Part shown: positions 1 to 7,266 of the stretch, one piece after another | How positions within the stretch are numbered: the first letter of the stretch is position 1 | Layout: each line of letters begins with the position of its first letter | From: an uncultured Eubacteriales bacterium | Lineage (GTDB): Bacteria; Bacillota; Clostridia; Lachnospirales; Lachnospiraceae | Assembly: GCA_900314555.1 (NCBI GenBank) | Contig: OMVQ01000009.1 | Span: 24,337 to 88,336 of the forward strand | Direction: 5' to 3' | Length of the DNA stretch: 64,000 nt | Position numbers and translations under genes: made by a program | Notes under the pieces: model-generated | Told to the model about the DNA's origin: nothing | Database searches by the model: none | Seen by the model: the letters and a program-made list of their open reading frames with translations, nothing else

Positions 1-122
1 GCAACGACATTAAACTTATTATTACTTTCAAGATAACCTACTGAACCTACAATACTTCTTGTACCTATATCAAGTCCGAAAACTAAATTCTTTTTATTAA
101 TATTAATATTGCTTTCTGACAT
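1..122 (-). CDS. FtsA-like actin-fold protein, N-terminal fragment
   Basis: Only the first 40 codons are in the window; the gene continues past the left edge. The start ATG (complement of 120-122) has a strong GGAGGA six bases upstream (128-133). The peptide contains VFGLDIGTRSIVG, the phosphate-1 loop of the actin/Hsp70/FtsA ATPase fold. This form of the loop is typical of FtsA-like cell-division proteins of Clostridia, which tether FtsZ to the membrane. The fragment lies directly downstream of coaE with about 55 bases between them. The fold is clear; FtsA itself versus an FtsA-like paralogue (or a pilus-type ATPase of the same fold) cannot be decided from 40 residues. Confidence 0.65.
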   Translation of the reverse strand, partial: MSESNININKKNLVFGLDIGTRSIVGSVGYLESNNKFNVV

Positions 123-176
123 TGTAATCCTCCAACTAAATGGTATTATAACATATCTATATTATCATAAATCTGC

Positions 177-764
177 CTAAAACTCTAGCAATTTTTCTAT
201 CTGGCTAATCGTATTCTCAATCGAAAAGCTATTATCCACCATCGCATCTGTTTTATCTTCAAAATCTTTATAATTAAGCTGATTCTTTATAACTGCCTTA
301 ATAGCTTCTTCTTCCATTCCACGCCCTGTTTTAAGTCTTTCAATTCTTGTTGAATCATCTGAATAAATGTACCAGATTTTATCACATATCTTACCGCAGC
401 CTGACTCAATGAGTAATGCGGCCTCAACTACGAACTTATCTGTTCCGTTTAACTTATTCTCTCTTTCAATTCTATTCTTAATTTCATCAATTACCGCCGG
501 ATGAACTATATTATTAATCGTTTCTAGCCGGCTTTTATCATTAAATACCAGACTTGACATTGCTTTTCTGTCTATTTCTCCATCACTCTTAAGTATATCA
601 TTTCCAAATTCTTTAACAATTTTATCATATACTGTATTTCCCTTACTCATAAGCTCATGTGCAATCTTATCTGCCTCAAATATAGAGAAGCCAAACTTCT
701 CATTAAGTATCTTTAAAACTGTTGATTTTCCGGTTCCTATTCCTCCGGTTATTCCAATTATCAT
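177..764 (-). CDS. coaE: Dephospho-CoA kinase
   Basis: Catalyses the last step of coenzyme A synthesis, ATP-dependent phosphorylation of the 3'-OH of dephospho-CoA, in the cytosol. The Walker A loop GITGGIGTGKST is at residues 3-14, followed by the CoaE-typical EADKIAHEL and the lid-region arginines. The 195-residue length is normal. I start at the ATG at 764 rather than an upstream in-frame ATG because the upstream ATG lies inside the Shine-Dalgarno cassette AGAAATGAGG (771-780) and the second ATG is spaced correctly from it. polA lies just upstream; polA-coaE adjacency is common in Firmicutes. Confidence 0.93.
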   Translation of the reverse strand: MIIGITGGIGTGKSTVLKILNEKFGFSIFEADKIAHELMSKGNTVYDKIVKEFGNDILKSDGEIDRKAMSSLVFNDKSRLETINNIVHPAVIDEIKNRIERENKLNGTDKFVVEAALLIESGCGKICDKIWYIYSDDSTRIERLKTGRGMEEEAIKAVIKNQLNYKDFEDKTDAMVDNSFSIENTISQIEKLLEF

Positions 765-795
765 TTTAATCCTCATTTCTAAATGCATTAGTATA

Positions 796-3456
796 TTAAT
801 GTGCTTCTAACCAGTTCTTACCAACACCAAGACCTATTTCCATATTTACTCGTAGCTGCATAGCATTCTTCATTTTGTCTTCAAGTATATTCTTAACTTC
901 TTCTATTTCATCTTCATAGGTCTCAACTAACAGTTCATCATGAACCTGAAGCACAATTCTTGACTTTAACTTTCTGTCAAGTAATTCTCTGTCAACATTT
1001 ATCATCGCAATCTTAATTATATCAGCAGCCGTTCCCTGAATAGGCGAATTCATAGCTATTCGTTCACCAAAAGACCTCTGCATAAAGTTGCTTGATTTAA
1101 GTTCAGGAATTGGTCTTCTTCTGCCTGAAAGTGTTGTTACATAACCTTTTTCCTTAGCATCGGCTACGGTTTTATCAAGAAATTCCTTAATCTTTGGATA
1201 TGTCACAAAATACTGTTCTATATATTCTTTTGCCTGCTTTCTTGAAATGCTTAAGTCCTGACTAAGTCCAAACGAACTTATTCCATATACGATACCAAAG
1301 TTAACTGCCTTAGCATTACTTCTCTGTGTATCCGTAACTTCTTCTAAAGGTGTATTAAATACCTTAGATGCCGTAATTCTATGAATATCCTGTGCTGATT
1401 TATACGCTTCTATAAGATTCTCGTCATTTGAAATATGTGCAAGCACTCTTAATTCTATCTGTGAATAGTCTGCATCAATGAACACACAACCCTCTTTAGG
1501 TACAAATACTCTTCTGAATTCCTTACCCATATCCATTCGGATTGGAATGTTCTGAAGATTAGGCTCTGTACTGCTTATTCTTCCTGTTGCAGTAATAGTC
1601 TGGTTAAACTTGCCATGTATTCTTCCATCACTTCTAATATAGTTAGCCAGTCCATCTGCATAGGTTGACTTTAATTTAGTTAATTGTCTGTATTCTAATA
1701 TCTTATTAACCACAGGATAATCAGGTGCTAATTTCTCTAATACTTCCGCTGATGTAGAATATCCTGTTTTCGTCTTCTTGCCACCCTCAATCCCCATCTT
1801 AACAAATAATATCTCTCCAAGCTGTTTAGGTGAATTAATATTGAATTCAGTACCGACTTCTTCGTAAATGTCTTTCTCTAGCTTAACGATTTTTTCACCC
1901 AGAACTTTACCGTATGCCACTAATTCATCTCTTTCTATCATTATACCCTCATTTTCCATACGGTTAAGGGCATATATTAAAGGCATCTCTATATTATTAA
2001 ATAGTTCTAACTGTCCGCTGTTCTTCAATTCATTTGTAAGAATATCTTTTGACATAAGAGGAACTGCTGCACTATATGAACTGTATTTAATAAAGTTCTC
2101 TGTCTGCTCTCCGATTGCTTTATCAAATGTCTCTTTACCTAATAATTCACTTCTTGATGGCAATGTCATATTTAGGTAATCTCTTGCAATATCATCATAA
2201 TTATAAGTATCTTTAAGAGGATTCATAAGATAAGCCGCAATCTCATTATCAAATATCTTATCTGAATTAAATTCATCATTATCAATATATTTAAGATGTC
2301 TCTTAAGATTAATAAGACTGATTCTTACCTTATTGCCCATAAAAAGCTTCTTAAGATTTTCCTTAAGGTAATCATCATTAATAAACCACTGTTTCTTAAT
2401 AACATAGATTTCCTCTGCTGAAAATGCAATGGATAACGCAGTAATTTCTTTGCTTTCATCATCTCCGCTTATATTAAGACCGATATCAGAGGCTTTATCT
2501 GCCTTCTTAAATATTTTTCCTGCCTCATCATAATCTTCTATAAGTTTTCCCTCAATTTTTATATCAGAATTATCTGAACCTTTAACATTTTTATCGAATT
2601 TACTGATAATACTCTTGAATTCTAATTTCTTCATAAGTTCATATGCTTTGTCAGTAAATATATTATCAAGTTCTGTTTCTGCAAAATCAAGTTCAACAGG
2701 AGATTCTATATTAATTGTAGCAAGAGTTTTACTCATAAATGCTTTATCTTTGTTATTCTCTAAATTCTCTTTTAATTTCTTCTTAGTAATCTCATCTATA
2801 TGTTCATACAGATTCTCAACTGAATGATACTGGACTATTAACGATGTAGCTGTTTTCTCACCGACTGATGGCACACCGGGTATATTATCTGCCGTATCGC
2901 CCATAAGTGCCTTCACATCTATAAATTCTATCGGTGTTACCTGATATTTCTCCTCTACCTGCTTGTCATAATAGTTCTCTACTTCCGTAGTTCCTTTCTT
3001 AGTCTTTGGAATACGGATTAAGATTTTATCAGTGGCAAGCTGGAGTAAATCTCTGTCACCCGTAATAACACTTACTGACATATTCTCTTTCTCACCACGT
3101 TTTGCTAATGTGCCAAGTACATCATCAGCTTCATAGCCCGGAAGTTCCACAATTCGTATATTCATAGCCTGTAAGACTTCTTTAATAAGAGGCACCTGTT
3201 CTCTTAATTCTTCTGGCATTGGTTTTCTTGTACCTTTGTACTCTGCATACATTATATGTCTGAATGTCGGCTGCTTAACATCAAATGCCACTGCAAGATT
3301 GGTAGGATTTTCCTCCTCAAGTATCTTAAACATTATATTAAGAAAGCCATAAACGGCATTAGTATGAAGTCCTGCTGAATTAGTTAAATCAGGCACTCCA
3401 TAAAAGGCTCTGTTTAAAATACTGTGTCCATCTATTAATACTAATTTTTTTTCCAC
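796..3456 (-). CDS. polA: DNA polymerase I
   Basis: Repair and Okazaki-fragment polymerase, 886 residues. The N-terminal 5'-3' flap nuclease domain (about 1-290) starts LVLIDGHSILNRAFYG and contains GYEADDVLGTLA. The middle domain corresponds to the 3'-5' exonuclease, but the position expected to carry the catalytic DxE reads IGLNISGDDE, so proofreading is probably lost, as in Bacillus. The C-terminal family A polymerase has motif A (DADYSQIELRVLAH), motif B (RSNAKAVNFGIVYG) and motif C (QVHDELL). The start codon is GTG, with GAGG about six bases upstream in a near-copy of the SD cassette also seen before coaE. It precedes coaE on the same strand with 31 bases between the two genes. Confidence 0.96.
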   Translation of the reverse strand: MEKKLVLIDGHSILNRAFYGVPDLTNSAGLHTNAVYGFLNIMFKILEEENPTNLAVAFDVKQPTFRHIMYAEYKGTRKPMPEELREQVPLIKEVLQAMNIRIVELPGYEADDVLGTLAKRGEKENMSVSVITGDRDLLQLATDKILIRIPKTKKGTTEVENYYDKQVEEKYQVTPIEFIDVKALMGDTADNIPGVPSVGEKTATSLIVQYHSVENLYEHIDEITKKKLKENLENNKDKAFMSKTLATINIESPVELDFAETELDNIFTDKAYELMKKLEFKSIISKFDKNVKGSDNSDIKIEGKLIEDYDEAGKIFKKADKASDIGLNISGDDESKEITALSIAFSAEEIYVIKKQWFINDDYLKENLKKLFMGNKVRISLINLKRHLKYIDNDEFNSDKIFDNEIAAYLMNPLKDTYNYDDIARDYLNMTLPSRSELLGKETFDKAIGEQTENFIKYSSYSAAVPLMSKDILTNELKNSGQLELFNNIEMPLIYALNRMENEGIMIERDELVAYGKVLGEKIVKLEKDIYEEVGTEFNINSPKQLGEILFVKMGIEGGKKTKTGYSTSAEVLEKLAPDYPVVNKILEYRQLTKLKSTYADGLANYIRSDGRIHGKFNQTITATGRISSTEPNLQNIPIRMDMGKEFRRVFVPKEGCVFIDADYSQIELRVLAHISNDENLIEAYKSAQDIHRITASKVFNTPLEEVTDTQRSNAKAVNFGIVYGISSFGLSQDLSISRKQAKEYIEQYFVTYPKIKEFLDKTVADAKEKGYVTTLSGRRRPIPELKSSNFMQRSFGERIAMNSPIQGTAADIIKIAMINVDRELLDRKLKSRIVLQVHDELLVETYEDEIEEVKNILEDKMKNAMQLRVNMEIGLGVGKNWLEAH

Positions 3457-3532
3457 TTTTTCCTCATTTCCGCATCATAAACATTTAATGTTAAATAATG
3501 CATTTACAACATAAATTTCATATAATTATTCA

Positions 3533-3555
3533 GATATCAAAAGACTTCTGATACC
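3533..3555 (-). terminator. Short hairpin after the zf-HC2 gene
   Basis: Two 10-base arms (3533-3542 and 3546-3555) form a stem with a 3-base loop. Read as minus-strand RNA all ten pairs form, two of them as G-U wobbles, whereas read as plus-strand RNA they are A-C mismatches. It lies between the zf-HC2 gene and polA. There is no strong U tract, so termination is probably partial. Confidence 0.35.
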
Positions 3556-3610
3556 ATAATCATATAATATAAACTTTACAATTTTTACAATTAATATTTT
3601 ATAAATAACT

Positions 3611-3946
3611 TTATATAAGCTTTATTATCTGTATTATACTAACTGCCAATGCACAAATTTCTGCCAAGGCAACAATAACATTTTTGTATACATTTCTTTT
3701 AAATATGAAATCTGCCCTGTTCTCATATTCTGACAGACGATTTTCTAATTCTCCACGTATGTCAAATGATTTGCCTGAATCATTTTCGATTCTCTCAAGA
3801 CCTACTCTTATCATATAATGTATCTCTAATTCGTCTCTGCAATCATAACATTCTTTCGCATGATTTACAAATTCATCATAATATTCACTTTCTAATGTAT
3901 CATCTATAAATTTAGGAAGTAACCTGTTAAATTCTTCACATTTCAT
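3611..3946 (-). CDS. zf-HC2 domain membrane protein (anti-sigma-factor-like)
   Basis: A 111-residue protein whose first ~45 residues (MKCEEFNRLL ... HAKECYDCRDEL) fit the zinc-binding HxxxCxxC anti-sigma (zf-HC2) module. A single C-terminal hydrophobic segment (KNVIVALAEICALAVSIIQIIK) follows, so it is probably a type II membrane protein. Such modules usually hold an ECF sigma factor inactive, but no sigma factor gene is adjacent, so the partner is unknown. The ATG at 3946 is preferred over upstream ATGs because GGAG lies seven bases before it. It is probably monocistronic, with a hairpin at 3533-3555 before polA. Confidence 0.7.
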   Translation of the reverse strand: MKCEEFNRLLPKFIDDTLESEYYDEFVNHAKECYDCRDELEIHYMIRVGLERIENDSGKSFDIRGELENRLSEYENRADFIFKRNVYKNVIVALAEICALAVSIIQIIKLI

Positions 3947-4232
3947 AGTCATTCTCCGTTCCGGATAATTAATAAAATTATTAATATGCAACACTAATAA
4001 TATACCAAATTTCTAATGATTTATAAAGGATTAATTTAGTATCTATGCATTATATGGAATTTCAAAATAATCTAATAATAATTTATAATTATCCTGTGCC
4101 GAGAGGCAGGTGTTTTCATTTTCACATCTATTTTCATATAATATTATAGCACTTTAGTTTATATATCTAAACATAGTTATGATATATCTTTAATTTTCTA
4201 AACTTTTTCATTTATTTCTTTACAAAAATAAA
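3947..4232. other. Intergenic region, no gene seen
   Basis: AT-rich DNA between the zf-HC2 gene and the terminator of the XRE gene. I see no ORF with a ribosome binding site. A short imperfect hairpin near 4097-4114 (GTGCC ... GGCAG type, GAGA loop) is followed by a few Ts on the plus strand, but nothing on that strand would need it. Confidence 0.4.
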
Positions 4233-4304
4233 TAGCACCTAACAGTTTTCATAATATTAACCTGTCTATGCCAGATTATTTATCATTAATTCTGTTAGAT
4301 GCTA
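4233..4304 (-). terminator. Long-loop terminator of the XRE gene
   Basis: Arms at 4233-4245 and 4292-4304 form a 13-base-pair stem with a 46-base loop. On the minus strand the single non-Watson-Crick position is a G-U pair and the stem runs into TTTATTTTT, as expected for an intrinsic terminator of the XRE gene ending at 4330. On the plus strand the same position would be an A-C mismatch. The unusually large loop leaves room for an additional small RNA role. Confidence 0.6.
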
Positions 4305-4329
4305 TAACAATATTATATATTTAATTTAA

Positions 4330-4656
4330 TTATAATGATTTCTTTTTAACAATTTGTACTTCATATCCTAATGCATTTATAATATTTGAAAATAAATACA
4401 TTGAAGCATTATGTGTTTTTTGTTCAAATCGTGATATTGTCTGTTGAGAATTACCCGTCATTCTCGCCAATTCAGACTGTGAAATATTCTCGTTTTTTCG
4501 AATTTCTATAATTCTATCTATGAGTTCCTTATCATTTTCTGCTACATAAAAGGTTGGTGCTGCCATATTCTCTCTTTCTGTTAATGGCATTTTACCTTTT
4601 TCTATTTCAATTGCTTCTAATAAACCTTGCATTGTATCTTCAAACATTTTACTCAT
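4330..4656 (-). CDS. XRE-family antitoxin-type transcription regulator
   Basis: 108 residues. The C-terminal half carries a Cro/CI helix-turn-helix (SQSELARMTGNSQQTISRFE, about residues 60-79) typical of HigA-like antitoxins that share an operon with a RelE/HigB-fold toxin. SD AAGGAGGAA lies just before the ATG and overlaps the end of the upstream short ORF (4659-4772), which I read as the remnant of that toxin. The promoter further upstream carries a perfect palindrome that is a good candidate for this protein's operator. If the toxin is dead, this is an orphan antitoxin or a simple autoregulator. Confidence 0.8.
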   Translation of the reverse strand: MSKMFEDTMQGLLEAIEIEKGKMPLTERENMAAPTFYVAENDKELIDRIIEIRKNENISQSELARMTGNSQQTISRFEQKTHNASMYLFSNIINALGYEVQIVKKKSL

Positions 4657-4658
4657 AG

Positions 4659-4772
4659 CTATTCCTCCTTCAAAATTTTTATTGCTGCCTTAAAAGCTTT
4701 CTTTTCATCTGTCAAACCTAATTCGTGCCATTTTCGAGTAAACATTGGTACTTCTATAAAACTTCTATTCAT
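4659..4772 (-). pseudogene. RelE/HigB-like toxin remnant with internal deletion
   Basis: A 37-codon ORF with a good SD (AGGAGA, nine bases before the ATG) directly upstream of the XRE gene. The first 23 residues (MNRSFIEVPMFTRKWHELGL then TDE) match the usual N-terminus of HigB/RelE-type toxins. The rest (KKAFKAAIKILKEE) resembles the C-terminal helix of the same family, where LTDEEKK-type sequence is common. The ~60-70 residue catalytic core is missing and the frame is intact, so an in-frame deletion between two similar LTDE-encoding stretches is the simplest explanation. A genuine small peptide with a new role cannot be excluded. Confidence 0.6.
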
Positions 4773-4814
4773 ATGTATGTTCTCCTTTTATTAATTATTT
4801 ATTTTATTTTCTAC

Positions 4815-4843
4815 ATAATACAACAAATTTGTTGTATTGTCAA
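4815..4843 (-). promoter_or_regulatory. Toxin-antitoxin promoter with operator in the spacer
   Basis: On the minus strand -35 TTGACA (4838-4843), a 17-base spacer and -10 TATTAT (4815-4820) form a near-consensus promoter. A perfect 22-base palindrome (4817-4838, arms AATACAACAAA/TTTGTTGTATT) fills the spacer and touches both boxes, an ideal site for steric autorepression by the XRE protein. Confidence 0.75.
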
Positions 4844-4993
4844 GTTTTTATATAAAAATAATCCTATCACGATTTAAACCTTATTAATTCCATATAAACC
4901 TGAATATATTTACAACTTTCTACAAAAAATAATCTATAGCCTAATATTTTATAATTTTAAAATTTTAAAATACCGTAAAATATTTAAAATTCA

Positions 4994-5022
4994 TTGACAA
5001 GTTTTGGTTAAAATGATAAAAT
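4994..5022 (+). promoter_or_regulatory. Promoter of tRNA-Leu
   Basis: TTGACA (4994-4999), a 17-base spacer and TAAAAT (5017-5022), about 21 bases before the tRNA 5' end. Confidence 0.75.
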
Positions 5023-5043
5023 ATTTTCTGCATTAATTGCAAA

Positions 5044-5126
5044 GCAGGTGTGGCGGAATGGCAGACGCATCAGACTCAAAATCTGACGGTGGCAACATCG
5101 TGCGGGTTCAAGTCCCGCCACCTGCA
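5044..5126 (+). tRNA. tRNA-Leu (anticodon CAA)
   Basis: An 83-base class II tRNA with acceptor stem GCAGGTG/CACCTGC, anticodon stem-loop CAGA-CTCAAAA-TCTG giving anticodon CAA (reads UUG), a long variable arm (GGTGGCAACATCG region) and T arm GCGGGTTCAAGTCCCGC. CCA is not encoded. It has its own promoter and terminator and is the only plus-strand gene found in the window. Confidence 0.96.
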
Positions 5127-5134
5127 CTAACTTT

Positions 5135-5170
5135 AAAAGGTATATAGATTAGCTTCTATATACCTTTTTT
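5135..5170 (+). terminator. Intrinsic terminator of tRNA-Leu
   Basis: Arms AAGGTATATAGA and TCTATATACCTT with a 6-base loop are followed by a run of Ts, nine bases after the tRNA 3' end. Confidence 0.85.
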
Positions 5171-5336
5171 CATATCATTCTTATTTTATTTCCAACAAAT
5201 TAATATGTTTGACATAAACATATTTTGTCCTATAGCTCTCAATTCATCATATAGGTTCTTTTAGCATATTGACTATTTCATTATTATGTAGAAAATTTCG
5301 TCATATTTCCTATACAATAATAAAATAATATACGCC

Positions 5337-7007
5337 CTAAAGTACCTCCCACTCTCCATTTCTACTGAAATTACTTGCCATATTTTCAGCTTCATTTACA
5401 ATTTCTTTATCAAAACCTATTATATTAAGAAGCTTAATTGCATTTCTTGATGTTGCCCTGCCACTTAACAATCTGTAACTGAATAAAACATCATCATCTT
5501 TAACATCTTCCGTAAAATGATAATTAGAATAAATATTCTCTAATATATTTGTAAGTTCTATATCATGTGTTGCCGCAAAACAAAGTGCATTCTTATCAGC
5601 AAGTGATTTAAGTATATGCGAAGATGCAGCTATTCTCTCTATAGTATTAGTTCCTCTTAATACCTCGTCCACAAAACAAAGAGTTGGTATCTCATCATTA
5701 ATACTATCTAAAATTCTTTTAATTGATTTAATCTCGACCATATAATAACTTTCATTATTAGTTAAATCATCACGTAAAGACATAGACGTATATAATTTAT
5801 AGAAACAGGTCTTGTAACTTTTAGCTGTACAAGTATAAATAGTCTGGGCTAAAATGCTGTTAATTGCTATAGTTTTTAAGAAAGTTGACTTACCAGAAGC
5901 GTTAGAACCTGTAATAAGAACGCTTCTGCTTTCATTAATAGTATTAGCTACCGGATTAGCTATCATTGGGTGATAAATTTCATCTGTATCAACAATCAAT
6001 TCCTTTGTAAATTCCGGCTTGCAGGTATATATAAGCATCTTTCTAAATGATGCAATGGCAATTCCCGCTTCTAATTTACCAAATGTCGTAAAAAGCTCCT
6101 CGACTGTTCCGAGATTACTCTGTGTTGCCCCAAGAACTGCGTTGAATTTAATAATATCTGCGTGGAATAACATTCTTATATATTCCATAATAATCTCACC
6201 AAGAGAACCACTGTTTCCATTCATTGATATCCAGAATATTCCCTTGCTGATACTCTTTAACTTATCTAAATCACTTTTAACTGTATCAATATACGATGAA
6301 ATACCCTCTATATCCAGCTTAATAAGAGCATTCCCGCAATTTATCATATCCATCAGATATTTCAGGCAGGTGAAATATGACTCAATTTCAGCTTTTTCCT
6401 TATAGTATGTTCCGATATTTACAAAGACCATAACTATAAGCATTACCATTCCTGCAATCGGATTTACAAACAACATTACAAGTGAAACTGCAAGCAGAAT
6501 ATCCATAATAATATGTTTGAGATTACTTCTTTTGCCAAGACCTAAGAATCTGTCGATAAATTCCGTTAATGAAATTGACTTTGTTCGTCCAAGACGTGCA
6601 AATACCTCCTGAATTCTGAAAGTCTCCTCTTCATTTTCCTGAAAATATGTTGCTAACTTATCTCTTTCTTTCAATACCTCTTCATCAAATTCAGGTGTTC
6701 TTAATATTTTATACAAATATTCCTCACCAGCTGAAGAATAAGTATTATTTAACAGCATAAAAATACTATCCATATCTAAATCATTCCAGGTTATATCATC
6801 GATAGAAAATGTATTTTCGGCATTTTTCTTATAATAAGCTGCTATTTTATCAAATTCTGCTGCTTCATATTCCCTGTCAGGAGGTGTACCAAAACCCTCT
6901 TTTATCTTTTTTCTCAGTTTTTCTAATTCACGTTTTCTAAATTGTATTGAATTATATAGAAAGATTGCAAATACTACCACTATAATTGCAATATAATATT
7001 TAACCAT
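5337..7007 (-). CDS. Membrane-anchored MutS-like ATPase
   Basis: 556 residues from the ATG at 7007, chosen because AGGAGGG precedes it although the spacing is long (12 bases). A hydrophobic segment at residues ~4-20 (YYIAIIVVVFAIFLYN) and a pair of segments near 165-205 predict membrane attachment. The C-terminal third is a MutS domain V ATPase with Walker A GSNASGKST, a Walker B-like LCFVDEVLRGTNT and the ATHD switch. The mismatch-recognition and connector domains of true MutS are absent, so a role in mismatch repair is unlikely. Related membrane MutS-like proteins occur in Lachnospiraceae with unknown function. The upstream region carries a 33-base tandem repeat and a TTGTTA-N17-TATACT promoter. 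Confidence 0.8.
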   Translation of the reverse strand: MVKYYIAIIVVVFAIFLYNSIQFRKRELEKLRKKIKEGFGTPPDREYEAAEFDKIAAYYKKNAENTFSIDDITWNDLDMDSIFMLLNNTYSSAGEEYLYKILRTPEFDEEVLKERDKLATYFQENEEETFRIQEVFARLGRTKSISLTEFIDRFLGLGKRSNLKHIIMDILLAVSLVMLFVNPIAGMVMLIVMVFVNIGTYYKEKAEIESYFTCLKYLMDMINCGNALIKLDIEGISSYIDTVKSDLDKLKSISKGIFWISMNGNSGSLGEIIMEYIRMLFHADIIKFNAVLGATQSNLGTVEELFTTFGKLEAGIAIASFRKMLIYTCKPEFTKELIVDTDEIYHPMIANPVANTINESRSVLITGSNASGKSTFLKTIAINSILAQTIYTCTAKSYKTCFYKLYTSMSLRDDLTNNESYYMVEIKSIKRILDSINDEIPTLCFVDEVLRGTNTIERIAASSHILKSLADKNALCFAATHDIELTNILENIYSNYHFTEDVKDDDVLFSYRLLSGRATSRNAIKLLNIIGFDKEIVNEAENMASNFSRNGEWEVL

Positions 7008-7074
7008 ATATTCTAAATGCCCTCCTGTTTTCATAATAATTATGTTGCATAGTATAACACATTATTTTTATGCT

Positions 7075-7152
7075 AACAAGTTTCGCATACTAAATTATAT
7101 TTACACTAATAATTTTCACATACTAAATTATACTTACACTAACAAGATTCAC
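7075..7152. repeat. 33-base tandem repeat, 2.4 copies
   Basis: Units at 7075-7107 and 7108-7140 plus a 12-base partial copy (7141-7152). They share the core CATACTAAATTATAYTTACACT. The repeat sits just upstream of the MutS-like gene; its left edge supplies the -35 TTGTTA of that gene's likely promoter. Confidence 0.8.
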
Positions 7153-7171
7153 GACAAAAACCGCATATTAA

Positions 7172-7219
7172 AAAGGCCATATAATAATCAGTTAAATACC
7201 TGAATATTATATGACCTTT
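7172..7219 (-). terminator. Terminator of the purine permease gene
   Basis: 15-base arms (7172-7186, 7205-7219) with an 18-base loop. On the minus strand one pair is G-U and the stem ends in CCTTTTT. It lies 48 bases after the permease stop. Confidence 0.8.
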
Positions 7220-7266
7220 ATTTAATTACATAAAATATCAATACTATTTTAAATAATTATTTATAT

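Noticed and set aside
1868..2179. Plus-strand ORFs opposite polA, polC and other genes
   Set aside because: Opposite-strand shadows of well-supported genes. They are rich in Ser/Ile/Leu from reverse-complemented AT-rich codons and lack SD sequences.
4097..4125. Terminator-like hairpin on the plus strand
   Set aside because: The stem is interrupted and short, and no plus-strand gene precedes it.
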